A stretch of 64,000 nucleotides of DNA from Streptomyces fulvoviolaceus (GTDB lineage Bacteria; Actinomycetota; Actinomycetes; Streptomycetales; Streptomycetaceae): positions 1 to 64,000 of the forward strand of contig NZ_JOEY01000056.1 in assembly GCF_000718165.1 (NCBI RefSeq), given 5' to 3'. The notes below the pieces were generated by a model. That model was given only the letters and a program-made list of their open reading frames with translations. It was not told where the DNA came from and searched no databases. Each line of letters opens with the position of its first letter. The stretch's first letter is position 1. The position numbers and the translations under genes were made by a program. Below, piece by piece: positions 50,259-58,189 of the stretch.

Positions 50259-51371
50259 GTGAACTTCGAGCTCAGCGAGGAGCAGGCCATGTTGCGCGAC
50301 GCGTCGCGCGATCTGCTGGCGGACCGGGCCCCGATCGAGCGCGTACGGGCGTGGCTGGACGGCGACGAAGACGTCGACCCCGAGGTGTGGCGGCTCATGG
50401 CCGAACTCGGGTGGCCCGGGCTGGGCCTGCCCGAGGAGTACGACGGTGCCGGACAGGGCGTGGTGGAACTCGCGCTCGTCGCCGAGGAGTTGGGGCGCGC
50501 GCTCGGGCGGGGTCCGTTCGTGCCCACCGCGATCGTCGGCCGGGCACTCGCGGCAAGCGGATCGTCCCGGCTGCGGGCCGAGACCCTGCCCGCGCTCGCC
50601 GCGGGATCGGGCTGGGCGACCTGGGCCTTCGCAGAACCGCACGCACCATGGACCCTCGACGGCGTCCACACCACCGCGGACGCCTTTGTCCTCGACGGAG
50701 TCAAGACCGCGGTGCAGGATGCCGGCGGCGCCCGATGGCTGCTCGTCACGGCACGGCACGACGGCGTCCCGGCGTTGTTCCTCGTCGACCGCGACGCTCC
50801 GGGAATCACCATCCGGCGCCAGCGAGTCCTCGATCAGACCCGGGCGTTCTACGAGGTCAGGTTCGAGGGCGTACGCGTCCCGCACGAACGCCGCCTCGAC
50901 GCCGGGCCCGAGGAGATCCAGCGACTGCTCGACGAGGCATCGGTGCTGCGGTGCGCCGACGCGCTCGGGGTGATGGAGCGCATGCTGGAGCTGACGGTCG
51001 AACACACCACGGCGCGCGTGCAGTTCGAGCGGCCCATCGGTTCCTTCCAGGCCGTCAAGCACGCGTCCGCCGACATGGCCCTGCTCGTCCACGGCACCCG
51101 CGCCGCCACCTACTACGCGGCGATGGCGGCCGACGCGGGCGCCGACGACTCCGCCCGAGCGGCCTGCGCCGCGGCCTCGTACGCCTCGGCGGGGGCCGGC
51201 GAGGTCGCGGCCCGGGCGCTCCAGCTGCACGGCGGTATCGGGTTCACCTGGGAGCACGACCTCCATCTCCACCTGCGCCGCGCCAGGGCCGACAGCGTGC
51301 TGTACGGCGACGCCGCCGTGCACCGCGACCGGCTGTGCGGCCTCCTGCGGCCATCTCCCGCGTCCGCCTGA
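50259..51371 (+). CDS. Acyl-CoA dehydrogenase, beta-subunit type
   Basis: 370 aa from a GTG (VNFELSEEQAML). Like 29093-30208 it lacks SEPxxGSD and ends with LQLHGGIGFTWEHDLHLHLR then HRDRL, the mark of the non-catalytic subunit of steroid alpha2beta2 ACADs. An ATG at 50205 would add 18 unconserved residues and would place the -10-like box inside the gene. First gene of an ACAD-SDR-SDR unit. Confidence 0.85.
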   Translation: MNFELSEEQAMLRDASRDLLADRAPIERVRAWLDGDEDVDPEVWRLMAELGWPGLGLPEEYDGAGQGVVELALVAEELGRALGRGPFVPTAIVGRALAASGSSRLRAETLPALAAGSGWATWAFAEPHAPWTLDGVHTTADAFVLDGVKTAVQDAGGARWLLVTARHDGVPALFLVDRDAPGITIRRQRVLDQTRAFYEVRFEGVRVPHERRLDAGPEEIQRLLDEASVLRCADALGVMERMLELTVEHTTARVQFERPIGSFQAVKHASADMALLVHGTRAATYYAAMAADAGADDSARAACAAASYASAGAGEVAARALQLHGGIGFTWEHDLHLHLRRARADSVLYGDAAVHRDRLCGLLRPSPASA

Positions 51372-51405
51372 GCGAACAGATCCGAAAAGATCCGAAAGGT
51401 TCCCG

Positions 51406-52176
51406 ATGGAGATCAAGGGCAAGAAGGCCGTGGTGTTCGGCGGCGCCTCCGGCATGGGCCGGGCCACCGCAGAGCTGCTCGCGGCCCGCGGCGCCGACGT
51501 CGCCGTACTGGACCGTCCGGTGTCGGCGGGCGCCGAGGTCGCCGCCGCGCTCGGCGGGAGTTTCCACCCCGTCGACGTGACCGACTTCGCGGCGACCGAG
51601 GAGGCTCTGGCCACCGCCGTGGAGGCCCTCGGCGGACTGCATGTGTCGGTCACCACCGCGGGCGGCGGCAGTGTGAAGCGCACGCTCGGCAAGGACGGTC
51701 CGCACGACCTCGACTCCTTCCGCCGGGTGCTCGACCTCAACGCCGTCGCCACCTTCAACATCAGCCGCCTGGCCGCCGTGCACATGAGCCGCAACGAGCC
51801 CGAGGATCCCGAGACCACCGGCGAACGCGGCGTCATCGTCAACACGTCGTCGATCGCCGCCTTCGAGGGACAGATCGGCCAGGTCGCCTACTCGGCCGCC
51901 AAGGCGGCCATCGCCGGGATGAGCCTCACCATGGCTCGCGACCTCGGCTCGCTCGGCATCCGTGTCGTCGCCATCGCGCCCAGCCTCTTCGAGACGGGCG
52001 CCACCGAGAAGATCCCCGCCGAGAGGCTGGCCTCACTGGTCAAGGACGCCGCGTTCCCGCGTCGGCTGGGCCGCCCGGAGGAGTACGCCAAGCTCGCCCT
52101 GGCCGTCATCGACAACCCGATGCTGAACGGCCAGTGCCTGCGGCTGGACGCCGGCCAGCGGTTCGGCCCGAAGTGA
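51406..52176 (+). CDS. 3-hydroxyacyl-CoA dehydrogenase-like SDR (HSD10 type)
   Basis: 256-aa SDR with FGGASGMGRAT cofactor motif and SSIAAFEGQIGQVAYSAAKAA carrying Ser, Tyr and Lys, plus PMLNGQCLRLDAG at the end. Same subgroup as 14228-14995. It probably oxidises 3-hydroxyacyl-CoA. AAAGG precedes the ATG. Confidence 0.88.
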   Translation: MEIKGKKAVVFGGASGMGRATAELLAARGADVAVLDRPVSAGAEVAAALGGSFHPVDVTDFAATEEALATAVEALGGLHVSVTTAGGGSVKRTLGKDGPHDLDSFRRVLDLNAVATFNISRLAAVHMSRNEPEDPETTGERGVIVNTSSIAAFEGQIGQVAYSAAKAAIAGMSLTMARDLGSLGIRVVAIAPSLFETGATEKIPAERLASLVKDAAFPRRLGRPEEYAKLALAVIDNPMLNGQCLRLDAGQRFGPK

Positions 52177-52186
52177 GGATGTACTG

Positions 52187-52933
52187 ATGGAACATCACGG
52201 CAGAGTGGCGCTGATCACCGGCGGCGGCCGCGGCTTCGGCAAGGCGTTCGGCGAGGCGCTGTCGGCCTTGGGCGCGCATGTCGTGCTCGCCGACATCGAC
52301 GGCGACGCGGCGGCCGAGGCCGCGGCGGAACTGACGGCACAGGGCCGGCAGGCGACCGGAGTGGCCTGCGACGTGGCCGACGAGGCCGCTGTCGGCGCGG
52401 TCGTGGACGCGATCACCGAACGCCACGGTGGCCTCGACATCCTGGTCAACAACGCGGGCCTGCACGCCGCCTACAACAAGCCGTTCACCGAGCTCGGCCT
52501 CGACAACGTGCGGCGGGTGCTCGACGTCAACGTCATGGGTGTCGTCATCTGCTCGCTCGCCGCCCGGGAGGCCATGAAGGGCCGCGTCGGCGCCGCCATC
52601 GTCAACATCTCGTCGTCGGCGGCGTATGCCAACCGCAGCATCTACGGCGTCTCCAAGCTCGCCGTGCGCGGTCTGACGGTGTCGTTCGCGCGCGAGTTCG
52701 CCGCCGACGGGATCCGGGTCAACGCGATCGCGCCGGGCCTGATCCTCACCGACACCGTGCGGGCGCAGCTGTCCCCCGCGGAGGAGGAGCGCGTCATCGG
52801 GGAGCAGATCCTGTCGCGTGCGGGCGAGGAGCGGGACATCGTCGAGGCGCTGCTCTACCTGGTCTCGTCGAAGTCGTCCTTCATCACCGGTGAAACGCTG
52901 CGCGTGACGGGCGGGTTCGCGTTGTCCGTCTAG
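52187..52933 (+). CDS. SDR-family oxidoreductase (3-oxoacyl reductase-like)
   Basis: 248-aa classical SDR: TGGGRGFGKAF, NNAGLH, SSSAAYANRSIYGVSKLA with Ser/Tyr/Lys, and a C-terminal TGETLRVTGG. GAGG lies before the ATG. The stop TAG is part of the CTAG that was duplicated by the adjacent insertion sequence, so the protein end is native. Last gene of the ACAD-SDR-SDR unit. Confidence 0.88.
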   Translation: MEHHGRVALITGGGRGFGKAFGEALSALGAHVVLADIDGDAAAEAAAELTAQGRQATGVACDVADEAAVGAVVDAITERHGGLDILVNNAGLHAAYNKPFTELGLDNVRRVLDVNVMGVVICSLAAREAMKGRVGAAIVNISSSAAYANRSIYGVSKLAVRGLTVSFAREFAADGIRVNAIAPGLILTDTVRAQLSPAEEERVIGEQILSRAGEERDIVEALLYLVSSKSSFITGETLRVTGGFALSV

Positions 52934-53762
52934 GGCCTGTCTCCTTGGTCGGCGTCGGGTCCAGGTGAGGATGCCGGCGAGGTGGAGTGCGGCCTCGTAG
53001 GCGATAGCAAGCTTGGCGGTTCGTGTGGCCAGGCCGCGCCACTGCTTGAGGCGGTCGATGCACCGCTCGACGGTGTTCCGCTGCTTGTAGGCCTCGCTGT
53101 CGAAGCCGGAGGACGGCCACGGAGTCGGCCTCGCTGCGGCTGGCGCGTGAGGAATACGCGCGGTCGGCCAGAACGGCCAGAGGCCTGCCCGGGCCCCCGC
53201 GGGGCACGCGGATGCGGGACATCACCGTCGCGAAGGCCGGTGCATCACCTGCCTGGCCTGCGGTGACGGTGAAGGAGAGGGGCCGGGCGCGGCCGTCTGC
53301 GGCCAGGTGGACCTTGGTGCTCAGCCCGCCGCGGGAGCGTCCGAGCGCGTGATCGGCGGGCTCACCGGAGTGGGCCGCCCCCTCTTGAGTGCTCCGGCAG
53401 CGTGATGGTGGGCCCGCACGACCGTGGAGTCCACCGAAACCGTCCAGTCGATGTCGTCTTCGGCGTCCGCCGCCGCCAGGACGGCGGCGAGGATCATCTC
53501 CCAGGTGCCGTCGACAGCCCATCTGATCAGCCGCTTGTGAGCGGTCTGGAATGAGCCGAGCTCGTCGGGAAGGTCCCGCCAGGGCGAGTTGGTGCGGTAC
53601 TTCCACGCGATGGCCTCAAGAGTGCGGCGGTGGTCGGCCCATCGCCACCCGCGAACCGGATCCGCCGGCATCAGCGGCTCGATCCTGCTCCACATCGCTT
53701 CAGTGATCACTGATCGGACGGACACATCCGATCGACTGACCAACCCATCGAAGAGACACGCG
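52934..53762 (-). mobile_element. IS5-family insertion sequence, decayed
   Basis: 829-bp element bounded by imperfect inverted repeats (GGCCTGTCTCCTTGG at the left, CGCGTGTCTCTTCGA read inward from the right). CTAG at 52930-52933 and 53763-53766 is the target duplication. CTAG supplies TAG stops for both flanking convergent genes, so the insertion broke neither. Transposase damaged by two frame changes, an internal deletion and loss of its stop codon. Confidence 0.82.
52949..53743 (-). pseudogene. IS5-family transposase, frameshifted and internally deleted
   Basis: The first part (53743 to about 53350) encodes the N-terminal domain MWSRIEPLMPADPV and the first catalytic Asp (WTVSVDSTVV). One base appears missing near 53360, moving the reading to the ADHALGRSRGGLSTKVHLA frame, which could also be a programmed shift. 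After ADRAYSSRA (about 53150) roughly 40 residues normally present are missing and the frame changes again; the C-terminal part with YKQRNTVERCIDRLKQW is in the third frame. The normal TGA has become CGA at 52949-52951. Confidence 0.82.
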
Positions 53763-55130
53763 CTAGAGGCCGACCCCGGCCCGGGAACGGTTCCGGGGGC
53801 GGACGGTCATCCGCAGGGTGCGCGGCCGTACGGTGAGCCGGGCAACCTGGCGGATGACCTGGCCCTCGGCGAGTTCCAGCCGTACCGAACGCAGCATCGT
53901 CGCGATCGCCGTGACCATCTCGGTGAGGGCGAGACGGTCCCCCATGCACTTGTGCTTGCCGTCCCCGAAGGGCAGGAACGCGCCCGGCGGAGGCTCCTGC
54001 GCGGGGTCGGTCCACCGGTCCGGGTCGAAGGTGAGCGGGTCGGGGAAGCGCTCGGGGTCGCGGTGCAGGGCGTGCTGGCAGTAGGCCAGTTCAGTGCCGG
54101 CGGGCAGCGTCCACGCGCCGAGCCGGGTCTCCTGGGTGGTGCGGCGGGTGACCAGCCAGCCGGGGTGGTGCAGCCGCAGGGTCTCGGTGATCACCCGGTT
54201 CAGGTACGGCAGCCGGGTCACGTGGTCGAAGGCGACCGGCTGTTCGCCGAGGACCTCGTCCAGCTCGGCCAGGACCCGAGCCTCGATGGCGGGGTGGCGG
54301 GCGAGTTCGTACAGGGTCCAGGACAGCACCGACGCGGTGGTCTCGGTGCCCGCCACGGCCAGGGTGAGGATCTCGGAGCAGATCTGATGCCCGGTCAGCG
54401 GCTCGCCGGTCTCCTCGTCGACGGCGCGCAGCAGCATGGAGAGCATGTCCCCGGTGTCGTGCCCGGAGGCCTGCAGTTCGTCGACGGCGGTGTTGATGGT
54501 GGCGCGTACGCCGGCCTGAGCCCGGTCGAACCGGCGGTTGAAGGGCAGCGGCAGGCGCTCGGCCCAGTCCGGCAGCATGATGCGCACACCGACGTCGTTC
54601 AACACCACCGACAGGTCGCTGCGCAGCCGGCGGAAGACCGCGTCGTCGAGGCTGCCGGCGAACACTGTCTTGGCCAGCATGTCGAGGCTGAGCCCGACCA
54701 TCGCCTCGCGTACGTCAAGGGTCCGCCCGGGCTCCCAGCCGGCGACCGTGGCCGTCACCTCGGCGCGCATGAGGTCGACGTACCGGCTGATCTCGGTGTG
54801 GGCGAACGCCGGTTGCAGCTGGCGGCGTTTGCGTACGTGGTTCCGACCGATGGCGGTGACGACACTGTCGCCCAGCAGCTGGCCCAGCTTGTCGTAGAGC
54901 CGGCCCTTGTCGAGGGTGGGCCCCAGGGCCTTGAGCATCTGGTGGATCAGGGCCGGGTCCTGGACCACGACGGTGCGCGTCCCGGGTTGCAGGACGATCT
55001 CGACGAGTGGTTCCCGTGTATCGCGCAGCGAGTCGATGAAGCCGAGGTTGTCGCGCATTTTCAGAGCGTGGCCGATGAGCGGAAACGATCCTGCGGCTCG
55101 GGGTATCGGAGGAGGCGCAGTGGAGGTCAC
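53763..55130 (-). CDS. Cytochrome P450 (terpene-oxygenase type)
   Basis: 455-aa P450: I-helix AGTETTASVL, K-helix ETLRLHHP, PDRW (FDPDRWTD) and heme loop FGDGKHKCMGDRLAL with Cys395. The eukaryote-like PERW/PDRW and FLPFGDGKHKC pattern is typical of Streptomyces sesquiterpene oxygenases (PtlI-like). GTG start. It has no ferredoxin or terpene cyclase beside it and lies between two inverted IS ends, so it may be a remnant of a terpene locus or an imported gene. The TAG stop lies in the CTAG duplication. Confidence 0.87.
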   Translation of the reverse strand: MTSTAPPPIPRAAGSFPLIGHALKMRDNLGFIDSLRDTREPLVEIVLQPGTRTVVVQDPALIHQMLKALGPTLDKGRLYDKLGQLLGDSVVTAIGRNHVRKRRQLQPAFAHTEISRYVDLMRAEVTATVAGWEPGRTLDVREAMVGLSLDMLAKTVFAGSLDDAVFRRLRSDLSVVLNDVGVRIMLPDWAERLPLPFNRRFDRAQAGVRATINTAVDELQASGHDTGDMLSMLLRAVDEETGEPLTGHQICSEILTLAVAGTETTASVLSWTLYELARHPAIEARVLAELDEVLGEQPVAFDHVTRLPYLNRVITETLRLHHPGWLVTRRTTQETRLGAWTLPAGTELAYCQHALHRDPERFPDPLTFDPDRWTDPAQEPPPGAFLPFGDGKHKCMGDRLALTEMVTAIATMLRSVRLELAEGQVIRQVARLTVRPRTLRMTVRPRNRSRAGVGL

Positions 55131-55238
55131 GGGTCATCCCTTCACGGCAATCATGGGCGCCCCTATGACTTCCCTGAACTTTCCCCAACGTAATCCTGTC
55201 ATGAACGTGTCCTGCGCCACGTGGGACGAGCTGGTTGG

Positions 55239-55304
55239 GAGGCCGCACTCCACCTCGCCGGCATCCTCATCCGGACCCGACGCTGACCAAGGAGACAGGC
55301 CCTG
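55239..55304 (+). mobile_element. Solo end fragment of the same IS5-family element
   Basis: About 66 bases nearly identical to the reverse complement of 52931-52996, that is the transposase C-terminus, its intact TGA stop and the inverted repeat. No transposase body is attached. It is in the opposite orientation to the larger copy, and the P450 gene lies between them. Confidence 0.78.
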
Positions 55305-55312
55305 GCCCCGAG

Positions 55313-55356
55313 AACGCCCGTGGCCCCGCGACGACTGTCGCGGGGCCACGGGCGTT
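55313..55356. terminator. Strong hairpin terminator after the membrane protein gene
   Basis: Perfect 20-bp stem with a 4-nt loop, 9 bases past the stop codon of the minus-strand membrane protein gene and 8 bases after the IS fragment. It ends the hsaA-hsaB-membrane protein unit. Confidence 0.88.
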
Positions 55357-55365
55357 GCGGCTGTC

Positions 55366-56106
55366 CTACACGGTCACCGGTTCGGCCTCCGGCTTCGCGG
55401 CCAGCTCCTTCTCCTCGTTCGTGATCGCTTTCAGCAGCACATACGGCGTGGCGATCTTCCACAAGGCGTACGCGATCGAGGGGATCACGTTCGCGAGAAG
55501 TCCGTTCCAGGCGAGCGGCCCGGTCTGGTTGAGGAAGACGAAGGCGCCCGGGATGAGCGTCACTCCCAGCACGATGCTGAGCCAGCCGTACCAGCGCGGG
55601 AAGAGCGGCTTCGCCCGGGTGTGGTCGATGAACGCGGCGTATCCGATCGACCAGACCTGGAGGACGAAGATGCAGGCGTTGCCCACGAACATGAGCCAGA
55701 AGGTGTCGACCATCGCGGTCAGGACGTCGACGGAGTGGTTCTCCGGTCGGTAGGCCGCGGCGGCGAGGATCGCGAGCGGGAAGAAGAATCCGATCGGGGC
55801 CACCACGCCCGTGGTGAGCTGGATCATGGAGAGCAGCCCCCAGCCGCCCTCGACCCGGCGCAGCTGCATGCTCGTCACGACGACGTACGGGTACTCGAAC
55901 GGGACGAGCAGAACCATCAGGGCGACGCAGGTGAGGATCCCGGTGCGGTGGTCCTTGAGGAAGGCGACGACGTCCTCGGGGCTCTCCGTCGGGCTCATCG
56001 GCGGAATGAGATGGCCCACGGCGTACGCGGCCAGGAATCCCACGAAGAGGATGACGCCGCACCACGCCGATATGCGTTGCAGTCTTATGTAGAGGTCTTT
56101 CTTCAT
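55366..56106 (-). CDS. Integral membrane protein, unknown function (DUF4386-like)
   Basis: 246 aa with about six hydrophobic segments (near residues 15-35, 57-80, 90-118, 130-155, 168-190 and 200-220). No transporter or enzyme motif was recognised; the arrangement resembles DUF4386-type proteins. AGGGAG precedes the ATG. Last gene of the hsaA-hsaB unit, 29 bp after hsaB, so a role in uptake or handling of the hydrophobic substrate is possible but unproven. Confidence 0.78.
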   Translation of the reverse strand: MKKDLYIRLQRISAWCGVILFVGFLAAYAVGHLIPPMSPTESPEDVVAFLKDHRTGILTCVALMVLLVPFEYPYVVVTSMQLRRVEGGWGLLSMIQLTTGVVAPIGFFFPLAILAAAAYRPENHSVDVLTAMVDTFWLMFVGNACIFVLQVWSIGYAAFIDHTRAKPLFPRWYGWLSIVLGVTLIPGAFVFLNQTGPLAWNGLLANVIPSIAYALWKIATPYVLLKAITNEEKELAAKPEAEPVTV

Positions 56107-56135
56107 CTACGGCTCCCTTTTCTGCCGACCGGTGT

Positions 56136-56696
56136 CTACCGACCGATCTCGTGCCAGCCCACGAGGCTGTCGAGCAGCTGTCCCGCGCTCGACAGGTAGT
56201 CGCCGTACCCGCCCCGGAAGAACAGCAGCGGGGTCTTCAACGACTCGACGCGCAGGTCATGGACCCGCCCGACAACCAACAGGTGATCTCCGATCTCGAC
56301 GACCTGTTCCACCCCGCAGTCGACCCACGCGACGATTCCGTCCAGGACGGGATTGCCCAGCGGTGACGTCTGCCAGGTGGCGCCTTCGAACCGTTGCCCG
56401 GCCGGACCCGTCGCCAGCTTCCGCGACAGCCGTTCCTGGTTCCCCGCCAGGGCGTTGGCGCAGAAACGGCCAGCGGCCCTGATGGTCCGCAGGGTCGTGG
56501 AGGAGCGGTCCGCCAGGAAGGACACCAGCGGCGGGTCCAGGGACACGGACGTGAAGGTTCCGACCACCATTCCGTGCGGACGCTGTTCGTCGTCCGCGGT
56601 GGTGATCGCGACCACGCTCGTGGGGAAGTTGCCCAGGACGTCGCGGAATTGGCGCCCGTCGATCGCGTCCGCCGGGCGCACGGACCTGTCGCTCAT
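56136..56696 (-). CDS. hsaB: Flavin reductase of the HSA monooxygenase (HsaB-like)
   Basis: 186-aa flavin reductase (FMN-binding split-barrel): GNFPTSVVAITT, GMVVGTFTSVSLDPPLVSF and GRFCANALAGNQ are the family signatures. It supplies reduced flavin to the oxygenase encoded 9 bp upstream. GAGGAG precedes the ATG. HpaC-type reductases for other monooxygenases look the same; the partner gene decides. Confidence 0.87.
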   Translation of the reverse strand: MSDRSVRPADAIDGRQFRDVLGNFPTSVVAITTADDEQRPHGMVVGTFTSVSLDPPLVSFLADRSSTTLRTIRAAGRFCANALAGNQERLSRKLATGPAGQRFEGATWQTSPLGNPVLDGIVAWVDCGVEQVVEIGDHLLVVGRVHDLRVESLKTPLLFFRGGYGDYLSSAGQLLDSLVGWHEIGR

Positions 56697-56705
56697 ACGG
56701 GCTCC

Positions 56706-57887
56706 TCAGATCAGGATGCGCATCGACTCGGGCAGCTCCAGCCCCATCTGCGCCAGGGCGTTCCCGTGGTACGCCGCGCCGGGGACGTGGATCATGTGGC
56801 TGAGTCCGGCGTGCGCGTCCCGCCAGTACCGCTGGATCGGGTTGGTGCGCCGCATCGCGTTCCCGCCGGACCGCGCGAAGATCTCGTCCAGGGCGGAGAC
56901 GGCCCGCCAGGCACAGCGGACCTGGTTGCGCCGTACGTTCGCCCGGTCCTCGATCGTGATCGGCTTTCCGGCCTCGACCTGGTCGTACAACCGGCTGATG
57001 CCGTCGATGAGTTGGACCCGGGATGCGGCGATCTCCGCCGCGGCCTCCCCGGCGGCGTAGAGCACGTACGGGTCGTCGCGCACCTGGACGCCGGTCACGG
57101 CGACGCGGTCGCGCTGCTGGGCCAGGTGCACCGCAAGCGCTCCCTCACAGATGCCGACGACCGCCGCGGTGATCCCGAGCGGGAACATCGAGCTGAAGGG
57201 CAGCTTGTACAGGGTGTCGGTCAGCCCGACGGCCTCGGCGGCGGCGCCGTCCTGGACCGCCTCCTGCCTGATGACACGGTGTTCGGGGATGAACGCCTTG
57301 TCGACGACGACGTCCTTGCTGCCGGTGCCCGACAGTCCCATGACGTCCCAGGTGCCGTCGATGATCTCGTAGTCCGAGCGGGGCAGCACGACGTGGAGCA
57401 CCGTGATGGGCCCGGCGGGTTTCCCCTTGCCGTCCCCGAGGAATGCGCCGAGGAAGTCCCAGCGGCAGTGGTCGCTGCCTGAGGAGAACGGCCAGCGCCC
57501 GCTGAGGACGTAGCCGCCGTCCACCGGCTCGGCGATGCCGTTGGGCATGTAGGGCGAGGCGATCCAGGTGTCCGGATCGTCGTCCCAGACCTCGTGCGCG
57601 AGCCGGGTGTCCATCTGGGCCAGCTCCCACGGGTGCACCCCGACGACGCCGCACACCCAGCCCGCGGCCCCGTCGTGCCGCGCGACCTCCATCACCGCTT
57701 CGGCGAAGTCCCGGGGGTGGGCACCGAATCCGCCGAACTCCTTGGGCTGCAGAAGCCGGATCACCCCAGCGGAACGGAGCATTTCAACGGTCCGGTCACT
57801 CAACTTGCCGAGCGACTCGTTCTCGTCGGCGAGTGCGGCCAGTTCGGAACCGAGCTCCTCGACACGGCCGACCACTTCATGCGTCAC
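56706..57887 (-). CDS. hsaA: 3-HSA 4-monooxygenase oxygenase subunit (HsaA-like)
   Basis: 393-aa flavin-dependent monooxygenase with an acyl-CoA dehydrogenase fold, the length of HsaA. It lacks ACAD catalytic motifs and has RLLQPKEFGGFGAHPRDF, AAGWVCGVVGVHPWELA and a terminal HMIHVPGAAYHGNALAQMG-like region. It hydroxylates the phenolic ring A of the seco-steroid to a catechol for HsaC. The GTG at 57887 has GGAGG 8 nt upstream. It lies about 49 kb from hsaC, unlike the compact arrangement of Mycobacterium and Rhodococcus. Confidence 0.87.
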   Translation of the reverse strand: MTHEVVGRVEELGSELAALADENESLGKLSDRTVEMLRSAGVIRLLQPKEFGGFGAHPRDFAEAVMEVARHDGAAGWVCGVVGVHPWELAQMDTRLAHEVWDDDPDTWIASPYMPNGIAEPVDGGYVLSGRWPFSSGSDHCRWDFLGAFLGDGKGKPAGPITVLHVVLPRSDYEIIDGTWDVMGLSGTGSKDVVVDKAFIPEHRVIRQEAVQDGAAAEAVGLTDTLYKLPFSSMFPLGITAAVVGICEGALAVHLAQQRDRVAVTGVQVRDDPYVLYAAGEAAAEIAASRVQLIDGISRLYDQVEAGKPITIEDRANVRRNQVRCAWRAVSALDEIFARSGGNAMRRTNPIQRYWRDAHAGLSHMIHVPGAAYHGNALAQMGLELPESMRILI

Positions 57888-58096
57888 GCCGCACACCTCC
57901 TGATGACTGATCCATCGCCTGTGCCGCGCGTCGCCGGCGGCGGGATGCCTCAGTGTCGTTTCGTGGGCCGAACGCCCGCAGTGAGCTTTCCGCTGACCGG
58001 GACAGGGGCGGCTGCGGCGGGTGGCGTGGGGCCGCGGCGCCGGCGGCCACCAGTGAACGGGCCGGCAGCGCGGCGGGGCAGCCGGGCGCCCACTGG

Positions 58097-58169
58097 TAAA
58101 ATGGGGGCACGCTTCGACACCGCAGGGGCCCGTACCGAGGGGTACGGGCCCCGGCGCGTTCCGGGGCCC
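58097..58169 (+). promoter_or_regulatory. Promoter and attenuator-like leader of the helicase gene
   Basis: The 302-bp gap 57888-58189 contains no gene. TAAAAT at 58097-58102 is a -10 candidate. Downstream, a 12-bp stem (58125-58136/58141-58152) and a 9-bp stem (58146-58154/58161-58169) share bases 58146-58152 and so exclude each other, just before AGGAAGG and the ATG. Between 57888 and about 58090 only GC-rich sequence without a clear motif is seen; no GTATAC box. Confidence 0.55.
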
Positions 58170-58189
58170 CAGATCAGGAAGGTTCCCCC

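Noticed and set aside
53321..53743. Intact stand-alone 140-aa protein
   Set aside because: It is the N-terminal part of a frameshifted IS transposase; the remaining domain follows in other frames.
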